Assembly (NCBI RefSeq): GCF_042664795.1
Contig: NZ_JBHTBN010000001.1
Span: 434,001-498,000 of the forward strand
Reading direction: 5' to 3'
Length of the DNA stretch: 64,000 nucleotides
Source: Jejudonia soesokkakensis
GTDB taxonomy: Bacteria > Bacteroidota > Bacteroidia > Flavobacteriales > Flavobacteriaceae
The notes beneath the pieces are model-generated. The model was not told the DNA's origin. It ran no database searches and saw nothing but the letters and a program-made list of their open reading frames with translations. Below, one piece after another: positions 52,969 through 60,591 of the stretch. Each line of letters begins with the position of its first letter. The stretch's first letter is position 1. The translations under genes and the position numbers were made by a program.

Positions 52969-54420
52969 TTATTTATTTGAAAATTCTGGTTGATGTGTGT
53001 TTATATTGTTTTCGGTAGGACTAACCTTTCCGTAGCCTAAAATACTTAGAAGTTGATCACTCGTTTGTTGTGGAGCAAATAATTTGTGAGTGATCTTGCC
53101 ATTCTCGTCTTTATCGATCAAAATATGTTTCGGACTAGGAATTAGGCAGTGTTGCAGGCCTCCAAAACCACCAATGGTCTCTTGATAAGCCCCTGTGTTA
53201 AAAAAACCAATATAAAGAGGTTTCTCTTTTTTATAGCGAGGCAAATAAATTGCGTTCATATGTTGTTCACTATTATAATAATCGTCACTATCACAGGTGA
53301 GCCCGCCTAACAAAACCCGTTCATACTCATCATTCCAACGGTTTACAGCCATCATAATAAAACGTTTGCTAATTGCCCAGGTGTCTGGTAAGGTCGTGAT
53401 AAAAGAAGAGTTGATCATATTCCACTTTTCACGATCATTTTGTTGTTTTTGGTAGAGTATTTCATAAATAGCTCCACCACTTTCTCCTACGGTAAAACTT
53501 CCAAATTCTGTAAAAATATTAGGAACAGGAACTTCGGCTTCAGTACAAGTAATATTGATTTGGTTAATAATTTCGTCAATCATATACTCGTAATCATACT
53601 CAAACGCCATAGAATTTTTGATAGGAAACCCTCCTCCAATATTTAGACTATCCAAGCTTGGACAGATTTTTTTCAATCGGGTATACACTTTTAGACACTT
53701 TACCAATTCGTTCCAGTAATAGGCATTATCCCGTATTCCCGTATTAATGAAAAAATGCAGCATTTTAAGTTCAACCTGATCGTTGTTTTTGATCTGGTCT
53801 TCGTAGAAAGGAACTATGTTTTTATACCCAATTCCTAGACGAGACGTATAGAATTCAAACTTAGGTTCTTCTTCTGATGCAATTCGAATACCTACTTTAA
53901 AATCGGTGTTGATTTCTTCTGAAAGTAAAGAAAGTTCTTCATAATTATCTATAACAGGAATGCAATTTTCATGTCCATTATTGATAAGTCTTGCAATATT
54001 TTTTACGTATTGATCACGTTTAAAACCGTTACAAACAACAAAGGTTTTATTGGTGATTTTTCCTTGCGCTTTAAGGTTTTCAACGATATCGATATCAAAA
54101 GCCGAAGACGTTTCAATATGAATATCGTTTTTTAAGGCTTCGTTTAAAACATGCTTAAAATGAGAACTTTTGGTGCAATAACAATAATTATAAGTTCCTT
54201 TATAATCATTTTTTTCAATTGCAGTAGCAAACCACTGTTTTGCCCTTTGAATGTTGTCACTAATTTTTGGAAGGTACGTAAATTTTAAAGGGGCACCGTA
54301 GGTTTCTACGAGTTCCATTAAATCGATATCATGAAATGTGAGGGTATCTTCCTTTAAATTAAATTCAGGTTGAGGAAAATGGTAGGTTTGATCAATTAGA
54401 TCGATATATTTTGTGTTCAT
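52969..54420 (-). CDS. speA: arginine decarboxylase-type PLP enzyme (alanine-racemase fold)
   Basis: A 483-residue fold-type III decarboxylase. The PLP lysine would be Lys84 in YCYCTKSSH, the phosphate-binding Gly cluster is LNIGGGFP, and the cross-subunit active-site motif is LTCDSDDYY. It is shorter than E. coli SpeA (about 658). The neighbour agmatinase argues for arginine over ornithine or diaminopimelate as substrate. It is the first gene of a four-gene minus-strand operon. Confidence 0.87.
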   Translation of the reverse strand: MNTKYIDLIDQTYHFPQPEFNLKEDTLTFHDIDLMELVETYGAPLKFTYLPKISDNIQRAKQWFATAIEKNDYKGTYNYCYCTKSSHFKHVLNEALKNDIHIETSSAFDIDIVENLKAQGKITNKTFVVCNGFKRDQYVKNIARLINNGHENCIPVIDNYEELSLLSEEINTDFKVGIRIASEEEPKFEFYTSRLGIGYKNIVPFYEDQIKNNDQVELKMLHFFINTGIRDNAYYWNELVKCLKVYTRLKKICPSLDSLNIGGGFPIKNSMAFEYDYEYMIDEIINQINITCTEAEVPVPNIFTEFGSFTVGESGGAIYEILYQKQQNDREKWNMINSSFITTLPDTWAISKRFIMMAVNRWNDEYERVLLGGLTCDSDDYYNSEQHMNAIYLPRYKKEKPLYIGFFNTGAYQETIGGFGGLQHCLIPSPKHILIDKDENGKITHKLFAPQQTSDQLLSILGYGKVSPTENNINTHQPEFSNK

Positions 54421-54756
54421 TATTTTTTGTTTGAACTATAAATTTAACTAATAGGAAAGCTGTTTCCGAAGGAAATCAACAGAATAACATAAATTTAACC
54501 TGAAAAAATCAGATACGGATTGGGTTTAACCAAAAGAAACGTTGAAGAGAGCCTCCAGTTTTAATGACTGGGCCTTCTGAGGTTGTAAAAACGGAAGTTA
54601 GCTTTAAAATTCGGTTTTCTGCCTTGCAGAATGTTTTTGAAAATGACTTCCTTGCTTTCAAAAACCCGAACATACAAACAGAATTCAAGATGTTCAGCTA
54701 AAAAACGTGACAAATGTAGATTATTTTTTAAATCTGCATTCTTTTTTATGAAAAAT
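54421..54756. other. intergenic region before the polyamine operon
   Basis: No supported gene. It should contain the promoter of the decarboxylase operon, read on the minus strand, and the end of the RluB-type gene transcript. I see no strong hairpin with a T-run. A short minus-strand frame at 54561-54779 overlaps the RluB-type stop and has no family features. Confidence 0.4.
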
Positions 54757-55659
54757 TTAGAGCATTGAAAAAAGCTCAACTTCTTCCTTGGATAGAATCT
54801 TCCAGCGACCGCGAGGCAAATCCTTTTTAGTAAGGTGCGCCAGCGTTACACAATCAAGACGTACGATATTGTAATTAAGGTGATCGAACAAATCGCGAAT
54901 AATACTGTTACCCATGTTTTTTATACGTACTCCCACTTCCTTTTTTGGCTGATTCTCAACATAGCTAATTTCTTCAACCTCTATTTTTTTACCATCAATT
55001 AGGAGTCCATCCTTAATGCTTTGTAAGTCTGCTGCTTTCAAGTTTTTGTCAAGTTCTACGTGAAACAGTCGTTCCATTCCTTTTTTACTCAGCTTTTCTT
55101 TAAGTTTATCATCATTGGTAAAAAACAGAAGACCAGTTGCATTTCTGCCCAATCTTCCTATAGGTGTAATGCGAGCCGAAGTTGCATTGGAAACAAGGTC
55201 CATCACGGTTGAGCCTTTCGAATCACTCGTCGTGGTTGCAAATCCTTTAGGTTTATTAAGTAATACATAAACCATAGGTTCTGGATTGATACGACGCCCA
55301 TCAAAGCGCACATCATCTTCCAGTTTTACTTTGTATCCCATTTCGTTCACCACTTTTCCGTTCACAGTAACCAAACCAGTTGCGATAAAAGTGTCTGCTT
55401 CTCTTCGTGAGCAAATACCACTATTCGAAATGTATTTGTTTAGTCGAATTCCTTCACGCTTTGATGTTGGTTTTTTACTAGTGGAAGGCGTAGTGCTTTT
55501 TCCAGATTTTGGTCGTACGGGCGCATTGCCACGAGCTGAAGATTTTTTACTTCCTTCCCCTCTTAAAGGTGCATTTCCTCGTGCACTGCTTTTACCTTTG
55601 CTATGCTGTGCTCCTCTCCCTGAAGTTTTTCCTTTTCTGCTATTGTCTTGTCTGCTCAT
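54757..55659 (-). CDS. RluB/RsuA-family pseudouridine synthase with altered active-site motif
   Basis: A 300-residue protein. Residues 1-70 are a basic, Ser/Gly/Lys-rich tail with repeats of SARGNAP. Residues 72-130 are an S4 RNA-binding domain (IRLNKYISNSGICSRREAD). The rest is the RsuA-type catalytic domain (VYVLLNKPKGFATTTSD, ITPIGRLGRNATGLLFFTND). In most relatives the motif is GRLDxxTxGLLLLTND, and its Asp is the catalytic residue. Here that position is Gly (codon GGC), so activity is doubtful unless a clade-specific change compensates. Normal family role: pseudouridine in 23S or 16S rRNA. Confidence 0.83.
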   Translation of the reverse strand: MSRQDNSRKGKTSGRGAQHSKGKSSARGNAPLRGEGSKKSSARGNAPVRPKSGKSTTPSTSKKPTSKREGIRLNKYISNSGICSRREADTFIATGLVTVNGKVVNEMGYKVKLEDDVRFDGRRINPEPMVYVLLNKPKGFATTTSDSKGSTVMDLVSNATSARITPIGRLGRNATGLLFFTNDDKLKEKLSKKGMERLFHVELDKNLKAADLQSIKDGLLIDGKKIEVEEISYVENQPKKEVGVRIKNMGNSIIRDLFDHLNYNIVRLDCVTLAHLTKKDLPRGRWKILSKEEVELFSML

Positions 55660-55981
55660 AATTTTTTCTTACTCGTTTCTTTCTGTCTCGTCAAAACTCG
55701 GTGTTAGGCGAGTGCCTCTAATTTCGTATATAAACACTATCAAGTAGTGCTTTAATTTTTTGCAAAGATACAGTTATGCAGCGAACTACAACACTGTATT
55801 AACGTAGTTTTAGTGGTATTGTAAGATCTAATTGCCAAGAACTTTTGTTAATAAATGAGGAATAATAGGACAGTAACCTGCTTTATAAAACAAGAGAATA
55901 ACTGTATTTTTATATCCCTTTAAATTGAATAAATGCGAAGGAATACCTTATTCTTTTTAAAACAACCTTTATTGGCACAGG
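55660..55981. other. divergent intergenic region between rluB-type gene and mutS
   Basis: No gene is seen. The minus-strand promoter at 55763-55791 lies in it. The mutS promoter must lie in the right half, but no box pair is convincing. Confidence 0.4.
55763..55791 (-). promoter_or_regulatory. promoter of the RluB-type gene
   Basis: On the minus strand, TTG at 55789-55791, an 18-bp spacer, and TATCTTTG at 55763-55770 match the Bacteroidota consensus. It lies about 100 bp before the start codon. Confidence 0.55.
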
Positions 55982-58597
55982 ATGGCAAAGAAAGTAACAC
56001 CTTTAATGAAACAATATAATACCATCAAGGCAAAGTATCCTGATGCGCTATTGTTATTTAGAGTAGGTGATTTTTACGAAACATTTGGGGAAGATGCGGT
56101 GCGTGCTGCAAAGATTTTAAACATCACACTTACTGCGAGAAATAATGGAGGAGATCATATTGAGTTGGCAGGATTTCCCCATCATTCTTTACATACTTAT
56201 TTGCCTAAATTAGTCATGGCGGGTTGTCGTGTGGCAATTTGCGATCAATTAGAAGATCCCAAGCAGACCAAGACGATTGTAAAGAGAGGAGTGACAGAAT
56301 TGGTAACACCAGGTGTGTCTTTAAATGATGATATCTTATCGTCGAAATCCAATAATTTCTTAGCAGCTATTCACTTTGGAAGTAAGAAGATAGGAGTTTC
56401 ATTTTTGGATATTTCAACTGGTGAGTTTTTAGCTTCGGAAGGATCTGCAGAATACATTGATAAGCTGCTTCAAAATTTTAATCCGAGTGAAGTTCTTTTC
56501 AGCAAACAAAAGCGCAAGCTATTTTCTGAAACGTTTGGCGATCAATTTCATGTGTTTCATCTCGAAGACTGGGTTTTTCAGAAAGACTATTCCGAAGAAA
56601 ATCTACTGAAGCATTTCGAGGTTACAACCTTAAAAGGATTTGGAGTCGGTCATTTTGAAGAAGGTATTATTGCTGCAGGAGCTGCTTTACATTATTTGGG
56701 AGAGACACAGCACAACAAATTAAATCATATAACAAAAATTTCGCGTATTGCTGAAGATGCTTATGTTTGGATGGATCGGTTTACCATACGCAATTTAGAA
56801 CTGTATTATTCCAATCAGCAAAACGCAGTTACGTTACTGGATATTATAGACAAGACCATTTCTCCCATGGGCGGTCGCATGTTAAAACGTTGGATGGCGC
56901 TTCCTTTAAAAAATGTAGAGGAGATTACAAGACGGCACCACGTGGTCCAATATTTTTTGGAACATGCTTTAGTTTTAGAAAAAATTAAAACCAGCACTAA
57001 GCGTATTGGTGATCTAGAACGATTGATAAGTAAAGTAGCCACCGGGAAAATTAATCCGAGAGAGGTAATTCAATTAAAAAATTCGTTGGAAGCTATTTTG
57101 CCTATAAAAGGAGAAATTTCAAAAGCAACAAATGAATCGCTTCAGGTGTTAGGGGAAAAATTAAATGAATGTGAGACCCTTCGGAACAAAATAAAACAAA
57201 CCTTACAAGAAGAGGCTCCGGTAAATATTTTAAAAGGAAACACTATAGCTGCTGGCTTTAATGAAGAACTTGATGAATTACGAGCTATTTCAAAAGGAGG
57301 GAAGGAGTATCTGGATAAAATGCTGGAGCGAGAGACAGAACGAACAGGGATAAGCTCGTTAAAAATTGCCTCTAACAATGTGTTCGGGTATTATATAGAG
57401 GTGCGAAATACACATAAAGATAAAGTGCCTCAGGAGTGGATTCGCAAACAGACTTTAGTAAGTGCAGAGCGATATATTACAGAAGAATTAAAAGAATACG
57501 AAGCAAAGATTTTAGGTGCCGAAGAAAAAATTACTACACTTGAACAGGAAATTTTTGCAGCTTTGGTAGAATGGATGCTTCAGTTTATAGGGATAGTACA
57601 ACAAAACGCATCTGGTATTGCAGAAATTGATTGCCTGGCATCATTTGCTACTCATGCAACAGAAGCAAACTATACCCGACCAATTTTTGATGAAACAACA
57701 GATTTACATATTCAAGAAGGACGCCATCCGGTCATCGAGAAACAGTTACCGCCAGATGCGCCTTTTATAGCCAATGATGTATTTCTTGACAGAGAGAATC
57801 AGCAGATTATTATGATCACAGGGCCTAATATGAGCGGTAAATCGGCAATTTTACGACAAACTGCTTTGATAGTTTTGTTGGCTCAGATGGGAAGTTTTGT
57901 GCCGGCTAAAGAAGTGCGTATGGGTGTGGTGGATAAAATTTTTACTAGGGTAGGAGCAAGTGATAACATCTCTATGGGCGAATCGACGTTTATGGTCGAG
58001 ATGAATGAAACAGCTAGCATTTTAAATAATATTTCTGAAAGATCATTGGTATTACTGGATGAAATAGGCCGAGGAACCAGCACCTATGACGGAATTTCTA
58101 TCGCTTGGGCGATAAGTGAGTTTTTACACGAACATCCATCGAGGGCAAAAGTACTTTTTGCAACCCATTATCATGAGATTAACGAAATGACCGAAACATT
58201 TAACCGAATTAAGAACTATAATGTTTCGGTTAAAGAATTAAAAGATGATGTGTTATTTCTTCGAAAGCTGGTTCCAGGAGGGTCGCATCATAGTTTTGGA
58301 ATTCATGTTGCAAAAATGGCAGGGATGCCGCAGGCAGTTCTGCATAGGGCTAATAAAATTTTAAAGCGTTTGGAGAAGTCACATTCTTCAGAAGAACTTT
58401 CAGATAAAATGAAAGATATAGCCAAAGACGAAATGCAGCTGAGTTTCTTTAAATTAGATGATCCCTTACTGGAAGAACTGCGTGATGAGATTATAGATAT
58501 AGATATTGACACATTAACTCCAGTAGAAGCATTAATGAAGCTTAATGAAATCAAGCGAATGTTACAGCGAAATGCTTCTGTAAAATTTAAAAAATAA
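55982..58597 (+). CDS. mutS: DNA mismatch repair protein MutS
   Basis: An 871-residue protein. Domain I has the mismatch-reading Phe-x-Glu in FRVGDFYETFG (near residue 30). Connector, lever and clamp regions follow. The ATPase has Walker A ITGPNMSGKS, the signature STFMVEMNE and Walker B LVLLDEIGRGTSTYDG. It recognises mismatches and passes the signal to MutL. Full length and all motifs are intact. It is monocistronic; a tRNA pair follows. Confidence 0.97.
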   Translation: MAKKVTPLMKQYNTIKAKYPDALLLFRVGDFYETFGEDAVRAAKILNITLTARNNGGDHIELAGFPHHSLHTYLPKLVMAGCRVAICDQLEDPKQTKTIVKRGVTELVTPGVSLNDDILSSKSNNFLAAIHFGSKKIGVSFLDISTGEFLASEGSAEYIDKLLQNFNPSEVLFSKQKRKLFSETFGDQFHVFHLEDWVFQKDYSEENLLKHFEVTTLKGFGVGHFEEGIIAAGAALHYLGETQHNKLNHITKISRIAEDAYVWMDRFTIRNLELYYSNQQNAVTLLDIIDKTISPMGGRMLKRWMALPLKNVEEITRRHHVVQYFLEHALVLEKIKTSTKRIGDLERLISKVATGKINPREVIQLKNSLEAILPIKGEISKATNESLQVLGEKLNECETLRNKIKQTLQEEAPVNILKGNTIAAGFNEELDELRAISKGGKEYLDKMLERETERTGISSLKIASNNVFGYYIEVRNTHKDKVPQEWIRKQTLVSAERYITEELKEYEAKILGAEEKITTLEQEIFAALVEWMLQFIGIVQQNASGIAEIDCLASFATHATEANYTRPIFDETTDLHIQEGRHPVIEKQLPPDAPFIANDVFLDRENQQIIMITGPNMSGKSAILRQTALIVLLAQMGSFVPAKEVRMGVVDKIFTRVGASDNISMGESTFMVEMNETASILNNISERSLVLLDEIGRGTSTYDGISIAWAISEFLHEHPSRAKVLFATHYHEINEMTETFNRIKNYNVSVKELKDDVLFLRKLVPGGSHHSFGIHVAKMAGMPQAVLHRANKILKRLEKSHSSEELSDKMKDIAKDEMQLSFFKLDDPLLEELRDEIIDIDIDTLTPVEALMKLNEIKRMLQRNASVKFKK

Positions 58598-58613
58598 TTT
58601 TTCTAAAAAACGC

Positions 58614-58643
58614 TTTTCTATTGGAGTAAAAATTTTAAATTTG
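58614..58643 (+). promoter_or_regulatory. probable promoter of the tRNA-Gly/tRNA-Leu pair
   Basis: TAAATTTG at 58636-58643 fits the -7 consensus. A weak T-rich -33 element lies 18-19 bp upstream. The leader to the first tRNA would be about 185 nt. Confidence 0.45.
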
Positions 58644-58828
58644 CACCCGCTTCTAATAAGAAGTGAAACGTTCTTTATAAAAGCAATTGAAATTACTACT
58701 AGGAGTTTAGTAAAAATAAATTGTTTTACTGTTTCGCGAAAATTGCTCAGACTTGCATCCGACGATGGAGGTACGACTGAGAGGAATGCATAAGCGATAC
58801 CTTGCATTTCTAATTTCGTTTTAAAATG

Positions 58829-58901
58829 CGAAAATAGCTCAGTTGGTAGAGCGCCACCTTGCCAAGGTGGAGGTCGCGGGTTCGAATCCCGTTTTTCGCT
58901 C
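58829..58901 (+). tRNA. tRNA-Gly(GCC)
   Basis: A 73-nt cloverleaf. GCGAAAA pairs with TTTTCGC, the anticodon stem is CCACC/GGTGG with loop TTGCCAA (anticodon GCC), and the T arm is GGGTTCGAATCCC. The discriminator is T. A near copy of its first 15 bases occurs at 58736-58750. Confidence 0.96.
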
Positions 58902-58917
58902 AAAATACCAATAATTG

Positions 58918-59002
58918 CTGAAGTGGTGGAATTGGTAGACACGCTGGACTTAAAATCCAGTGGGCAGAAATGCCCGTACGGGTTCAAGTCCCGTCTTCAG
59001 TA
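58918..59002 (+). tRNA. tRNA-Leu(TAA)
   Basis: An 85-nt class II tRNA. GCTGAAG pairs with CTTCAGT (G1-T72 wobble), the anticodon stem CTGGA/TCCAG holds loop CTTAAAA (anticodon TAA), a long variable arm TGGGCAGAAATGCCCGT follows, and the T arm is GGGTTCAAGTCCC. It lies 16 bp after tRNA-Gly. Confidence 0.96.
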
Positions 59003-59011
59003 CAGATGAGT

Positions 59012-59044
59012 AAAAAACCAGATCAGAAATGATCTGGTTTTTTT
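59012..59044 (+). terminator. terminator of the tRNA pair
   Basis: An 11-bp perfect stem (59015-59025 with 59030-59040) is followed by a T-run. Confidence 0.9.
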
Positions 59045-59059
59045 CGTATAAAAAAGGAG

Positions 59060-59308
59060 TGAAGCTTGCTTCAGCAACCTTTTTTATATGAAAAAAAGAA
59101 TTCGCTTTTTAGCGGATCTGGTTTTTATTCTGACTCTGTTGTAGCGGGACTCGCGAGCGCAAGTGAGCAATTCCCGTTTTCATTTAGTGTGAAGCTTGCT
59201 TCAGCAACCTTTTTTATATGAAAAAAAGAATTCGCTTTGTAGCGGATCTGGTTTTTATTCTGACTCTGTTGTAGCGGGACTCGCGAGTGCAAGTGAGTAA
59301 TTCCCGTT
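59060..59308 (+). repeat. tandem duplication, 130-bp period
   Basis: Copy 1 is 59060-59178 and copy 2 is 59190-59308. They are nearly identical over 119 bp, with three substitutions. Each contains an imperfect hairpin around CGGGACTCGCGAG...CTTGCGCTCG-like sequence and ends in AATTCCCGTT. No reading frame spans it. The stretch between tRNA-Leu and the next gene holds nothing else. Confidence 0.88.
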
Positions 59309-59349
59309 ATTTAGTGAAGTTGTAAAGTTTATAATTTTAAACTTCAAGT

Positions 59350-59871
59350 TTAAAGATCATCGCTTAACATTTTCTGAATTTCATCATCTACTTCTCGTTT
59401 TAAAGAGGCCGAAATATCTTGCTTACTGGAAAGTCTAATAGAAATAAAAATAAGAAAAAGTATAATAGGTGTTATGATGGGTAACGAATACCAAAAATCA
59501 TATTCATCTATATATGCTAGTTCGACATTTAGAACCCCTACAAACTGAAAGAGGAACATTGTTAAAGGAATTAGTATAGCGTATTTCCACCAGTTTCTGG
59601 CAGTCAAAAACCAAATTCCTAATAATAATACAAAAGTAGCTTTTGTGAACACAGCGTGCATAAACGATTGGACACTATTAAATCCGTTTGCTCTAATTGT
59701 TCCAAAACTTGTTTCCCATTCTTTGCTGTCTGCAGGTGCAAATTGATAGATATAAAATAAAAAAGGTGTTGCTGTTAATAATATTGACAGCAACACCCCA
59801 ATAATTATAGAGCGTTTTTTATCCGTTTGGCGGAACTTCGTATTGTTTTTTATCGATTTGTTGGTCATCAT
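59350..59871 (-). CDS. four-helix membrane protein of unknown function
   Basis: A 173-residue integral membrane protein with helices at about 23-44, 73-92, 95-115 and 128-148. The C-terminal tail is charged and soluble (LKREVDDEIQKMLSDDL). No family is recognised. Its ATG (59871 or 59868) lies inside the upstream 40-residue lipoprotein gene, overlapping by 53 bp in another frame; a later non-ATG start is possible. The overlap suggests the two are made together. Confidence 0.7.
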   Translation of the reverse strand: MMTNKSIKNNTKFRQTDKKRSIIIGVLLSILLTATPFLFYIYQFAPADSKEWETSFGTIRANGFNSVQSFMHAVFTKATFVLLLGIWFLTARNWWKYAILIPLTMFLFQFVGVLNVELAYIDEYDFWYSLPIITPIILFLIFISIRLSSKQDISASLKREVDDEIQKMLSDDL

Positions 59872-59941
59872 TTGTTAGGGATTCTGGAGAACAGCTTGTA
59901 ACAAAAGCTAAGATGGTTGCAATTAACATAAATTTTTTCAT
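59819..59941 (-). CDS. 40-residue lipoprotein
   Basis: A complete small gene: MKKFMLIATILAFVTSC with a canonical lipobox (Val-Thr-Ser-Cys), followed by a mature peptide of about 24 residues, acidic in its first part, ending in KKQYEVPPNG and a TAA stop. I recall similar short lipoproteins ending in a Tyr-Glu-Val-Pro motif in other Flavobacteriaceae. A TAAGTTTG box at 59973-59980 on the minus strand could be the -7 element. It overlaps the membrane-protein gene by 53 bp. Function unknown. Confidence 0.72.
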   Translation of the reverse strand: MKKFMLIATILAFVTSCSPESLTNDDQQIDKKQYEVPPNG

Positions 59942-60591
59942 AAGTCAGAGTTTTATTGTTATTAATATGGCTCAAACTTATAAGAATGTTTCTAAATTTT
60001 GAATAGGTCAAAAAAACTATGTTTTCCGTATTTTTGTAAGTTTTTTCGTTCAAATGTAAATATTATCGGTGAAATGACAATAAGCTTCCTTAATATTTAA
60101 TTTTATTAACATTTTATTAATCCAAAAAATTTATTAGAAGATGCTACTTACATATGTAATCTTCAATTACATATTTTGATACAATTATTTTTGCATTTTT
60201 TATGCTCTTACCTGTACGATAATCTTTCAATTTAGAGTTTTTTTCTCGTATTTCATCTATAAATATGGCTGTTGGTCGGTAAAATTTCATGAAATAGCTA
60301 TAATTATCTGTAGGAAAATACTGAGTTATAAAGATTATTTCTTGCAGTTTAACGATTAAAATTGCATCTTATCGAAAAAGTAATCGAAATCGCACTGTTT
60401 TAGGCATGTTTAAGATTTGTTAAAAATTTATTAACATTAATATTTTATATTTGCCATGTTACTTTGTCGATTTTATTTGCGTTTAATCGATAGATTGCGT
60501 TAATAAAAATGGACTCCAATCCAAAACTATAGCTTTTTAATTTTCTGTTTTATCATAAAAATAAATTTGAGTTAACATATACCATTAAACT
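59942..60591. other. long AT-rich region before the giant adhesin gene
   Basis: No gene is seen. It holds a candidate -7 box TATATTTG at 60446-60453, which would give a leader of about 130 nt for the adhesin gene. The minus-strand TAAGTTTG at 59973-59980 serves the lipoprotein. Confidence 0.45.

Noticed and set aside
54561..54779. 72-residue minus-strand frame after the RluB-type gene
   Set aside because: It has no recognisable features and overlaps the end of a well-supported gene.
58562..58987. Minus-strand frame of 141 residues containing RDSNPRPPPWQGGALPTELFS
   Set aside because: That string is the well-known false translation of the antisense of a tRNA-Gly gene; the frame covers tRNA-Gly, most of tRNA-Leu and the end of mutS.
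59868..60053. 61-residue minus-strand frame
   Set aside because: It overlaps the 40-residue lipoprotein in another frame and lacks any signal or motif; the lipoprotein explains the region better.
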